A stretch of 64,000 bases of DNA from the NCBI RefSeq assembly GCF_038502225.1, contig NW_027195240.1, positions 190,275 through 254,274 of the forward strand, given 5' to 3'. Shown here piece after piece: positions 55,441 to 64,000 of this stretch. A program made the translations under genes and the position numbers. Source of the DNA: Cherax quadricarinatus. Its lineage: Eukaryota; Arthropoda; Malacostraca; Decapoda; Parastacidae. The notes beneath the pieces were generated by a model. It saw nothing but the letters and a program-made list of their open reading frames with translations. It searched no databases and had not been told where the DNA came from. The first letter of the stretch is position 1. Every line of letters starts with the position of its first letter.

Positions 55441-57288
55441 AGAACTCAGGAAAATAAAGAAATTAGCCGAAGAGCCAGAAACGAATATGCACAGATAAGA
55501 AGGGAGGCTCAGGGACAATATGAAAATGACATAGCATCAAAAGTAAAGACTGACCCGAAGCTGTTGTACAGCCACATCAGGAGGAAAACAACAGTCAAGG
55601 ACCAGGTAATCAGACTGAGGAAGGGTGATGGGGAATTCACAAGAAACGACCAGGAGGTATGTCAGGAGCTCAACACAAGATTTAAAGAGGTATTTACAGT
55701 GGAAACCAGTAGGACTCCAGGAAATCAGAACAGGGGGGCACACCAGCAAGTGCTGGATGAGGTACATATAACCAAGGAGGAGGTGAAGAAGCTGCTATGC
55801 GAACTTGACACCTCAAAGGCGGTGGGACCAGACAACATCTCTCCGTGGGTCCTTAAAGAGGGAGCAGAGATATTGTGTGAGCCATTAACAAAGATCTTCA
55901 ACACATCATTTGAAACTGGGCAACTCCCTGAGGTTTGGAAAATGGCAAATGTAGTCCCAGTTTTTAAAAAGGGAGACAGACATGAGGCACTAAACTACAG
56001 ACCTGTATCACTAACGTGTATAGTATGCTAGGTCATGGAGAAGATCATCAGGAGGAGAGTGGTGGAGCACCTGGAAAGAAACAAGTGTATAATTGACAAC
56101 CAGCACGGTTTCAGGGAAGGAAAATCCTGTGTCACAAACCTACTAGAGTTTTATGACAAGGTGACAGAAGTAAGACAAGAGAGAGAGGGGTGGATCGACT
56201 GCATATTTTTGGACTGCAAGAAGGCCTTCGACACAGTTCCTCACGAGAGGTTACTGCAAAAGCTAGAGGACCAGGCACACATAACAGGAAAGGCACTGCA
56301 ATGGATCAGAGAATACCTGACAGGGAGGCAACAACGAGTCATGGTACGCGACGAGGTGTCAGAGTGGGCACCTGTGACAAGCGGGGTTCCACAGGGGTCA
56401 GTCCTAGGACCTGTGCTGTTCTTGGTATATGTGAACGACATAACGGAAGGGATAGACTCAGAAGTGTCCTTGTTTGCAGATGATGTGAAGTTAATGAGAA
56501 GAATAAAATCGGACGAGGATCAGGCAGGACTACAAAGAGACCTGGACAGGCTACAAGCCTGGTCCAGCAACTGGCTCCTTGAGTTTAACCCTGCCAAATG
56601 CATAGTCATGAAGATTGGGGAAGGGCAAAGAAGACCGCAGACACAATATAGTTTAGATGGCCAAAGACTGCAAACCTCACTCAAGGAAAAAGGTCTGGGG
56701 GTGAGTATAACACCGAGCATATCACCTGAGGCGCACATCAGTCAGATAACTGCTGCAGCATACGGGCGCCTGGCAAACCTACGGATAGCGTTCCGATACC
56801 TCAGTAAGGATTCGTTCAAGACTCTGTATACCATCTACGTCAGGCCCATACTGGAGTATGCAGCACCAGTTTGGAATCCACACCTAGTCAAGCACGTCAA
56901 GAAATTAGAGAAAGTGCAAAGGTTTGCAACAAGACTAGTCCCAGAGCTACGGGGATTGTCCTAAGAAGAAAGGTTGAGGGAAATCGGCCTGACGACACTG
57001 GAGGCCAGGAGGGTCAGGGGAGACATGATAACGACATATAAAATACTGCGCGGAATAGACGAGGTGGACAAAGACGGGATGTTCCAGAGAAGGGACACAG
57101 ACACAAGAGGTCACAATTGGAAGTTGAAGACTCAGATGAATCAAAGGGATGTTAGGAAGTATTTCTTCAGTCATAGAGTAGTCAGGCCATGGAATAGCCT
57201 AGAAAGTGAAGTAGTGGAGGCAGGAACCATACATAGTTTTAAGGCGAGGTATGATAAAGCTCATGGGGCAGGGAGAGAGAGGACCTAG
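55441..57288 (+). pseudogene. LINE copy 1 reverse transcriptase pseudogene
   Basis: One frame runs the full length but carries two nonsense codons: TAG at 56029-56031 (AAG in copy 2) and TAA at 56962-56964 (TAT in copy 2). RT blocks are clear: YRPVSLTCIVC, NQHGFREGKSCVTNLLEF, DCKKAFDTVPHERLL, SGVPQGSVLGPVLFLVYVND, the catalytic FADDVKL (about 56472-56492) and the thumb region YVRPILEYAAPVWNPHL. The C-terminal part (REIGLTTLE to WNSLESEVVEAGTIHSFK) is the cysteine-free tail typical of CR1/L2-like ORF2. It would copy LINE RNA at the target site if intact. The two stops are the only defects seen in this fragment. Confidence 0.9.
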
Positions 57289-57351
57289 TAGCAATCAGTG
57301 AAGAGGCGGGGCCAGGAGCTATGACTCGACCCCTGCAACCACAAATAGGTG

Positions 57352-57353
<2 letters not shown>

Positions 57354-57412
<59 letters not shown>
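57354..57412. repeat. AC microsatellite at the LINE 3' end
   Basis: About 29 AC units directly continuing the LINE end GTGAGTAC. It takes the place of a poly(A) tail. Confidence 0.9.
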
Positions 57413-57415
<3 letters not shown>

Positions 57416-58107
57416 GTGGTAATGCATTATTTACAGTGGACAAAGAACATTCTTCCACAGTGGCTGGTAATATACCACTGTAGATAATTTACCTACCCAT
57501 TGCTTCAACTTCTCTAAGTTAGTTCCCTCTTAATTCATTAATTTCTGGCCGTCCGAGACAAAACGACGTTAAGCGGGACATCTGAGACGTGTGTACGTCA
57601 GTGAGTATTTTAGGGCCTCTGACTTTTTACCATTTTTCTCGAAATATAAAATCTCCTGTGTCGTAAATCGATGAACTTTTGCCTAAAAGCAACGAAAAAG
57701 CCCCTAATTCCTCCCTAATTCACTATATATCTGAGTTACTAGTCATTAGTAGCTACTCAGGATAGTGCTAATTGGCTACTCAAATTAATGAATAATTAGC
57801 AACTCAGAAAATAGCTAATTGGCAAGTCTATATAATGACATCTCTCATCATCATCTTCTCATTGTATCTCACAGACGTGAGAGTCAGTGGGTTTTATTGT
57901 CAATATCTGACATCTATATCACTTAACTCTTCCAGTTTCCAGAACTGTTATATAATTTCTGGAACGGTACAGAGGTTTGTTGAATAATCTAAATTAGAAT
58001 CAACTTCTTGCCATTATATCTGAGTCAGAAATTCTGAATTATAATGTGATACAAGAAACGTGATGCTACCAGGAAGAAGAAAGATATCTGGACCAGTGAT
58101 TTGGTGG
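57413..58107. other. unique AT-rich spacer
   Basis: No gene or RNA is recognised. Around 57760-57830 short pieces of GCTAATTGGCTAC and AATTAGCAACTC type recur. Confidence 0.5.
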
Positions 58108-58563
58108 AATTCCAGGAGTCACATAGGAGATTCCAGGAGTCACATAGGAGATTCCAGGAGTCACATAGGGGATTCCAGGAGTCACATTGGATATTCTAGG
58201 AGTCACATAGAAGATTCCAGGAGTCACATAGGGGATTCCAGGAGTCACATAGGAGATTCCAGGAGTCACATAGGGGATTCCAGGAGTCACATTGGATATT
58301 CTAGGAGTCACATAGGAAATTCCAGGAGTCACATAGGGGATTCCAGGAGTCACATAGGAGATTCCAGTAGTCACAAAGAAGATTCCAGGAGTCACATAGG
58401 AGATTCCAGGAGTCACATTGGTATTCCAGGAGTCACATAGAAGATTCCAGGAGTCACATAGGAGATTCCAGGAGTCACATAAAAGATTCCACGAGTCACA
58501 TAGGAGATTCCAGGAGTCACATAGGAGATTCCAGGAGTCACATAGAAGATTCCAGGAGTCACA
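58108..58563. repeat. 21-bp tandem repeat array, about 22 copies
   Basis: The unit is AGATTCCAGGAGTCACATAG followed by G. Variants are GGGATT, GAAGATT and ATTGGATATTCT. A unit of 7 codons explains the open frames on both strands. Confidence 0.95.
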
Positions 58564-58999
58564 AATGAGAAGAGGAATTGTGGCTTTAGAAGATTTCACT
58601 GGAGGATAAATAGAGAATACCTCTCCAGACCCAAATCATTGGACGATACCAGTTTCTTGGAGTGGAATTCAAAGGAAAAAATTAACGAATAGTGAAAATT
58701 TCCAGAGTTACAAAGTAATGGAGGAATAAATTGAATTTTGCACATGTGTCAAGTCAAGTACTATGAGCAAATGTTGACAAGGTGATGAAGATTTATGATG
58801 AGTGTGTCAGGAGGGGAAATATGATGACCTGGATGAACCTCTGAAGTCACAGAAGTAAATGGTCACTGGATATCCTGTGAAGACAAACAGATGTCCCAGC
58901 TTCAAGTGGGAAGCAAAGGAGAAGTGGGGTATTTTACAAGTCATGTTGCTAGTGACGAAGATATTCATTCTTTATAAAGACGGAAACTGCCTGATGAAT
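58564..58999. other. spacer, nothing recognised
   Basis: Single-copy-looking sequence upstream of the decayed transposase-like gene. It may hold the eroded 5' part of that gene, but I cannot show it. Confidence 0.4.
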
Positions 59000-60170
59000 C
59001 AGCCTCACCATCATCTTACGATCAACATCGAGTGACAGTGACACTGAATGTGAAGGCAGCGAAGATGAAGATGATGATAGTACTCCACCAACCACAAAAG
59101 TAAAGCTGGAACCAATTTGGTGACATCCAAAAAAGTATCAACAAGTCGCCAAGATATACGAACAGTTGTCATTTGATGACACTGACGACGTTGCTACAGA
59201 AAGTCAAACAGCAAATTGCAAGACAACTTACGATGAGGCTGCTAAATTGATGGAGGAAATCATTGAGAAGTTGCAAATTATAGAATGTCATTGAGGAAAA
59301 ATGAAAGAACGAAAGAACCGAAGTAAAACTGGATTCACTGCATTTAAAGATGGCAAGACTGCAACTATTGCTGCAGGAATGTCAGAAGTTATTGATGAAT
59401 ACAACGTATGGAATGCAATAATGATGATCATTGCTGTTACAACGGACATTAACACAAGGGGCTCTGGTGGCCTGGTGGTTAACGCTCTGGCTTCACAAGG
59501 TGAGGGCCTGGGTTCGATTCCCAGCCAGAGTAGAAACATTGGACGTGTTTCTTTCCACCTGTTGTCTATGTTCCCCATCAGTAAAATGGGTACCTGGGTG
59601 TTAGTCGACTGGTGTGGGTCGCATCCTGGGACACTGACCTAAGGAGGCCTGGTCACAGACCGGGCCGCGGGGGCGTTGACCCCCGGAACTCTCTCCAGGT
59701 GAACTCCAGGTAAACTCCAGGTAAACTCCAGGGAACAAGAGTGTAGCTGGTGTCAAGCTGCAACCAATGTTCTCAGAGAAGTGGATTAACAAACCACAAT
59801 TTACCTGTTGTCAGCATCACGTTCTGGACAATATTCTCAGTTTGGTAATGGATGAAATTCCTGGTGTTAAACCCAGTTCTCCAAATACCAAGCATCCATT
59901 TGTATCCCAACTGGTGAAGAATTATGAGGAGCTAAAGGCACAGTTTATTAATGGAACAGAAGAGACTATGTAAAGTTTTTGTACCAAGTAACACGAGTGT
60001 TAAGATTCTTTGAATAAAAAGGGCACTGTGATTAACTTTCAGCAAATTCCAAACATCATCAATGCGAGGTGGATTCAAGAGCCATTCCAGCTATTCTTGG
60101 AGATCCAGTCCATACACCTGGACAGACTATTAGTTGACTGCTCAGATGTACCATGAATAACTTCAAGAAT
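59000..60170 (+). pseudogene. decayed transposase-like gene, interrupted by a SINE
   Basis: Broken reading pieces in order: an acidic Ser/Asp/Glu stretch (SSDSDTECEGSEDEDDDS, about 59026-59080), DEAAKLMEEIIEKLQ, then FTAFKDGKTATIAAGMSEVI and NVWNAIMMIIAVTTDINT up to the SINE at 59459. After it come GVKLQPMFSEKWINKPQF, CCQHHVLDNILSLVMDE and YEELKAQFINGTEE (to 59973), and weak continuation (NFQQIPNIINARW) near 60035-60075. It resembles, from memory, a family of transposase-derived proteins with a Cys-x-His-His motif in invertebrate genomes (hAT-like RNase H fold suspected). Several stops and frameshifts make it non-functional. No name is assigned. Confidence 0.5.
59459..59734 (+). mobile_element. 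tRNA-derived SINE, copy 3
   Basis: Almost identical to 18485-18728 (A box TGGCCTGGTGG, B box GGTTCGATTCC). Its 3' tail carries extra copies of AACTCCAGGT. A short possible target duplication ACAAG lies at 59454-59458 and 59735-59739. It is inserted in the conserved region of the transposase-like pseudogene. Confidence 0.9.
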
Positions 60171-60518
60171 TTACCAGAAACATTGAAACCTTTCAAAAAA
60201 ATACCCGGAACTCAATGAAAAATCTCTGGAAGCAGGAGCCGTCCGCACTCAGTGTACCAAGAAGTAATCAGTGTGTAATCTGTATACTGCCTGCAGAAAC
60301 CAAAACAAACTATAATTCTAGCTTATTCTAAGCAATAAGTAACAATATATGTACAAACGTGATAATGATGCTGTTAGCTGTTGTTTATGTTGCATGCAAT
60401 ATACATTCAACTTACTTGTTCTGGTTACTCGGTTTTTTTTCCAGTTAGAGGCGACATTTTCTGTAATAATGTTCAAATGAAAGGTCGTTGTTCTTAGGGG
60501 AAAGATCAGTTGAATAAG
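60171..60518. other. spacer, nothing recognised
   Basis: No gene or repeat is seen between the pseudogene and the 30-bp array. Confidence 0.4.
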
Positions 60519-61236
60519 GTACACTGAGAGGTGTACATCTCACCGTGTATACACTGAGAAGTGTACATCTCACCGTGTATACACTGAGAAGTGTACATCT
60601 CACCGTGTATACACTGAGAAGTGTACATCTCACCGTGTATACACTGAGAAGTGTACATCTCACCGTGTATACACTGAGAAGTGTACATCTCACCGTGTAT
60701 ACACTGAGAAGTGTACATCTCACCATGTATACACTGAGAAGTGTACATCTCACCATGTATACACTGAGAAGTGTACATCTCACCATGTATACACTGAGAA
60801 GTGTACATCTCACCATGTATACACTGAGAAGTGTACATCTCACCATGTATACACTGAGAGGTGTACATCTCACCATGTATACACTGAGAAGTGTACATCT
60901 CACCATGTATACACTGAGAAGTGTACATCTCACCATGTATACACTGAGAAGTGTACATCTCACCATGTATACACTGAGAAGTGTACATCTCACCATGTAT
61001 ACACTGAGAAGTGTACATCTCACCATGTATACACTGAGAAGTGTACATCTCACCATGTATACACTGAGAGGTGTACATCTCACCATGTATACACTGAGAA
61101 GTGTACATCTCACCATGTATACACTGAGAAGTGTACATCTCACCATGTATACACTGAGAAGTGTACATCTCACCATGTATACACTGAGAAGTGTACATCT
61201 CACCATGTATACACTGAGAAGTGTACATCTCACCGT
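60519..61236. repeat. 30-bp palindromic minisatellite, locus 3 (about 24 copies)
   Basis: The unit comprises GTATACACTGAGAAGTGTAC and ATCTCACCAT (or CACCGT at both ends of the locus). The minus strand reads GEMYTSQCIH and other frames are also open. It is interrupted at its right by LINE copy 2 and resumes at 63661. Confidence 0.95.
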
Positions 61237-63660
61237 ACTCACCTATTTGTGGTTGCAGGGGTCGAGTCACAGCTCCTGGCCCCGCCTCTTCACTGATTGC
61301 TACTAGGTCCTCTCTCTCCCTGCCCCATGAGCTCTATCATACCTCGCCTTAAAACTATGTATGGTTCCCGCCTCCACTACGTCACTTTCTAGGCTATTCC
61401 ACGGCCTGACTACTCTATGACTGAAGAAATACTTCCTAACATCCCTTTGATTCATCTGAGTCTTCAACTTCCAATTGTGACCTCTTGTGTCTGTGTCCCA
61501 TCTCTGGAACATCCCGTCTTTGTCCACCTCGTCTATTCTGCACAGTATTTTATATGTTGTTATCATGTCTCCCTTGACCCTCCTGTCCTCAAGTGTCGTC
61601 AGGCCGATTTCCCTCAACCTTTCTTCATAGGACAATCCCCGTAGCTCTGGGACTAGTCTTGTTGCAAACCTTTGCACTTTCTCTAATTTCTTGACGTGCT
61701 TGACTAGGTGTGGATTCCAAACTGGTGCTGCATACTCCAGTATGGGCCTGACGTAGATGGTATACAGAGTCTTAAACGAATCCTTACTGAGGTATCGGAA
61801 CGCTATCCGTAGGTTTGCCAGGCGCCCGTATGCTGCAGCAGTTATCTGATTGATGTGCGCCTCAGGAGATATGCTCGGTGTTATACTCACCCCCAGATCT
61901 TTTTCCTTGAGTGAGGTTTGCAGTCTTTGGCCATCTAAACTATATTGTGTCTGCGGTCTTCTTTGCCCTTCCCCAATCTTCATGACTTTGCACTTGGCAG
62001 GGTTAAACTCAAGGAGCCAGTTGCTGGACCAGGCTTGTAGCCTGTCCAGATCTCTTTGTAGTCCTGCCTGATCCTCGTCCGATTTGATTCTTCTCATTAA
62101 CTTCACATCATCTGCAAACAAGGACACTTCTGAGTCTGTCCCTTCCGTTATGTCGTTCACATATACCAAGAACAGCACAGGTCCTAGGACTGACCCCTGT
62201 GGATCCCCGCTTGTCACAGGCGCCCACTCTGACACCTCGTCGCGTACCATGACTCGTTGTTGCCTCCCTGTCAGGTATTCTCTGATCCATTGCAGTGCCT
62301 TTCCTGTTATGTATGCCTGGTCCTCTAGCTTTTGCAGTAACCTCTTGTGAGGAACTTTGTCGAAAGCCTTCTTGCAGTCCAAAAAAATGCAGTTGATCTA
62401 CCCCTCTCTCTCTTGTCTTACTTCTGTCACCTTGTCATAAAACTCTAGTAGGTTTGTGACACAGGATTTTCCTTCCCTGAAACCGTGCTGGTTGTCAATT
62501 ATACACTTGTTTCTTTCCAGGTGCCCCAACACTCTCCTCCTGATGATCTTCTCCATGACCTTGCATACTATACACGTTAGTGATACAGGTCTGTAGTTTA
62601 GTGCCTCATGTCTGTCTCCCTTTTCAAAACTGAGACTACATTTGCCATTTTCCATACCTCAGGGAGTTGCCCAGTTTCAAATGATGTGTTGAAGATCTTT
62701 GTTAATGGCTCACACAATATTTCTGCTCCCTCTTTAAGGACACATGGAGAGATGTTGTCTGGTCCCACCGCCTATGAGGTGTCAAGTTCGCATAGCAGCT
62801 TCTTCACCTCCTCCTTGGTTATATGTACCTCATCCAGCACTTGCGGGTGTGCCCCCTGTTCTGATTTCCTGGAGTCCTACTGGTTTCCACTGTAAATACT
62901 TCTTTAAATCTTGTGTTGAGCTCCTGACATACCTCTTGGTCGTTTCTTGTGAATTCCCCATCACCCTTCCTCAGTCTGATTACCTGGTCCTTGACTGTTG
63001 TTTTCCTCCTGATGTGGCTGTACAACAGCTTCGGGTCAGTCTTTACTTTTGATGCTATGTCATTTTCACATTGTCGCTGAGCCTCCCTTCTTATCTGTGC
63101 ATATTCGTTTCTGGCTCTTCGGCTGATTTCTTTATTTTCCTGAGTTCTCTGTCTTCTGTACCTTTTCCATTCTCTAGTACACCTAGTTTTTGCCTCCCCA
63201 CACCTTTGGGTGAACCAAGGACTCGTTCTGTTCTTCCCATTATTTCTGTTTCCCTTGGGAACAAACCTCTCCTCTGCCTCCTTGCATTTTGTTGCTACAT
63301 AGTCCATCATTTCTTGTACTGGTTTTCCTGTCAGTTCCCTCTCCCACTGAATGTCTTGAAGGAAGTTCCTCATGCCTGAGTAGTTCCCCCTTTTGTAGTT
63401 TGGCTTTTCCACCCTATTCCTGCTGCTCTCTCCACTTGGAGTTCAACTATGTAGTCGAAGCACAGAACCACATGATCACTAGCTCCCAGGGGCCTTTCAT
63501 ACATGATACCCTCGATGTCCGAACTACTCAAGGTGAATACAAGGTCCAGCCTTGCTGGTTCATCCTCTCCTCTCTCTCTGGTAGTGTCTCTAACATGTTG
63601 ATGCATGAGGTTTTCCAGTACCACATCCATCATCTTGGCTCTCCATGTTTCAGGACCCCT
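61237..63660 (-). mobile_element. LINE copy 2, 5'-truncated, inserted in the 30-bp minisatellite
   Basis: Same family as copy 1 in opposite orientation. It starts (63660) within the C-terminal part of the AP-type endonuclease and ends (61237) at the same 3' terminus, CACAAATAGGTGAGTA, with no AC tail. The 30-bp minisatellite lies on both sides, so the element split that array. Confidence 0.9.
61303..63655 (-). pseudogene. LINE copy 2 endonuclease-RT pseudogene
   Basis: On the minus strand: the endonuclease C-terminus with RLDLVFTLSS and the SDH motif in GASDHVVL (about 63470), then the linker (EKPNYKRGNYSGMRNFL onward), RT with NQHGFREGKSCVTNLLEF, SVLGPVLFLVYVND, the FADDVKL box (near 62105-62119) and YVRPILEYAAPVWNP, and the C-terminal region to 61303. 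Defects relative to copy 1 include a frameshift between endonuclease and linker, single-base deletions in the G run near 62855 and in the A/T run near 62625, and nonsense codons near 62775 (AAG to TAG) and 62400 (TGG to TAG). It is not functional. Confidence 0.9.
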
Positions 63661-63913
63661 GTGTATACACTGAGAGGTGTACATCTCACCGTGTATACAC
63701 CGAGAGGTGTACATCTCACCGTGTATACACTGAGAGGTGTACATCTCACCGTGTATACACTGAGAGGTGTACATCTCACCGTGTATACACTGAGAGGTGT
63801 ACATCTCACCGTGTATACACTGAGAGGTGTACATCTCACCGTGTATACACTGAGAAGTGTACATCTCACCGTGTATACACTGAGAAGTGTACATCTCACC
63901 GTGTATACACTGG
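63661..63913. repeat. 30-bp palindromic minisatellite, locus 3 continued (about 8.5 copies)
   Basis: The unit comprises GTGTATACACTGAGAGGTGT and ACATCTCACC; the last copies carry GAGAAG as in the left part. It is the right-hand piece of the array split by LINE copy 2. Confidence 0.95.
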
Positions 63914-64000
63914 AAGGCGTGTAATTCATGACATGTATGAACCATTTTCTGATCATAGGGTCGAGTCAGTGGACCACCAGCACCCCAGCATCCCTACGCA
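63914..64000. other. unique sequence at window end
   Basis: 87 bp with no recognised feature. Confidence 0.4.

Larger units (their letters stand above)
55432..57412 (+). mobile_element. LINE copy 1, 5'-truncated CR1/L2-like non-LTR retrotransposon
   Basis: Contains the linker before RT, the full RT domain, a C-terminal region and a short 3' end (CCCCTGCAACCACAAATAGG then TGAGTAC) passing into an AC repeat. The 5' part, including the endonuclease, is missing. It aligns throughout with the minus-strand copy at 61237-63660. The clade is inferred from the look of the RT and C-terminal region. Confidence 0.9.

Noticed and set aside
55564..57288. A functional LINE ORF2
   Set aside because: Two nonsense codons, and the endonuclease part is missing.
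61303..62382. A host gene encoding a reverse-transcriptase-like protein
   Set aside because: It is part of LINE copy 2, with upstream nonsense and frameshift changes and the same sequence as copy 1.

Overview
This window is eukaryotic and shows no host gene that I recognise. The combination of a tRNA-derived SINE, CR1/L2-like LINEs, a Gmr1-type Ty3/gypsy element, a palindromic dispersed repeat with an AACGTTTCG core, and very dense mini- and microsatellites points to an animal, most likely a decapod crustacean (crayfish/lobster-like). That assignment is an inference from recalled repeat families and has not been tested by a search. By rough summing of intervals, about two thirds of the 64 kb is tandem repeat. 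Almost all long open frames are repeat artefacts: units without stop codons, or triplet-based units.

Layout. 1-2885: degenerate GTGTA/AGGC minisatellite. 3419-4410: 94-bp tandem array, followed by a CTG/TTG/CTA triplet tract. 4683-21279: one large ACC/ACT-type triplet array cut into pieces by two LTR retrotransposons. The young one (10731-16813, minus strand) has identical LTRs and an intact 1532-codon gag-pol. The old one (17268-20712, plus strand) is broken and was itself hit by a SINE, a 340-bp palindromic insertion and a further roughly 0.8-kb insert that contains a second SINE. 21352-27025: a 30-bp palindromic minisatellite, an 11-bp minisatellite, then a GGT-rich triplet array in the opposite orientation. 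27041-42618: three long arrays with 47-, 48- and 51-bp units. 43105-46919: TTACTG and 15-bp arrays. 46986-48191: 40 identical copies of the 30-bp palindromic unit.

48500-49640 is a broken LINE reverse transcriptase (minus strand). Its first RT codons have been amplified into a 31-bp minisatellite (49610-49915), followed by CT and ATT microsatellites. 50474-55430: 9-bp array with a 252-bp higher-order repeat, then 18-, 22- and 24-bp arrays. 55432-57412: LINE copy 1 (plus strand, two nonsense codons, AC-repeat tail). 58108-58563: 21-bp array. About 59000-60170: decayed transposase-like pseudogene interrupted by a SINE. 60519-63913: the 30-bp minisatellite family again, split by LINE copy 2 (minus strand, 5'-truncated).

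The only intact protein-coding unit is the Gmr1-like gag-pol, in which integrase precedes reverse transcriptase. The most unusual signals are: a minisatellite derived from LINE coding sequence; the 30-bp palindromic minisatellite family at four loci; a palindromic repeat that inserts with a 12-bp target duplication and whose relatives flank the 48-bp array; and the stacked insertion record in the triplet array.
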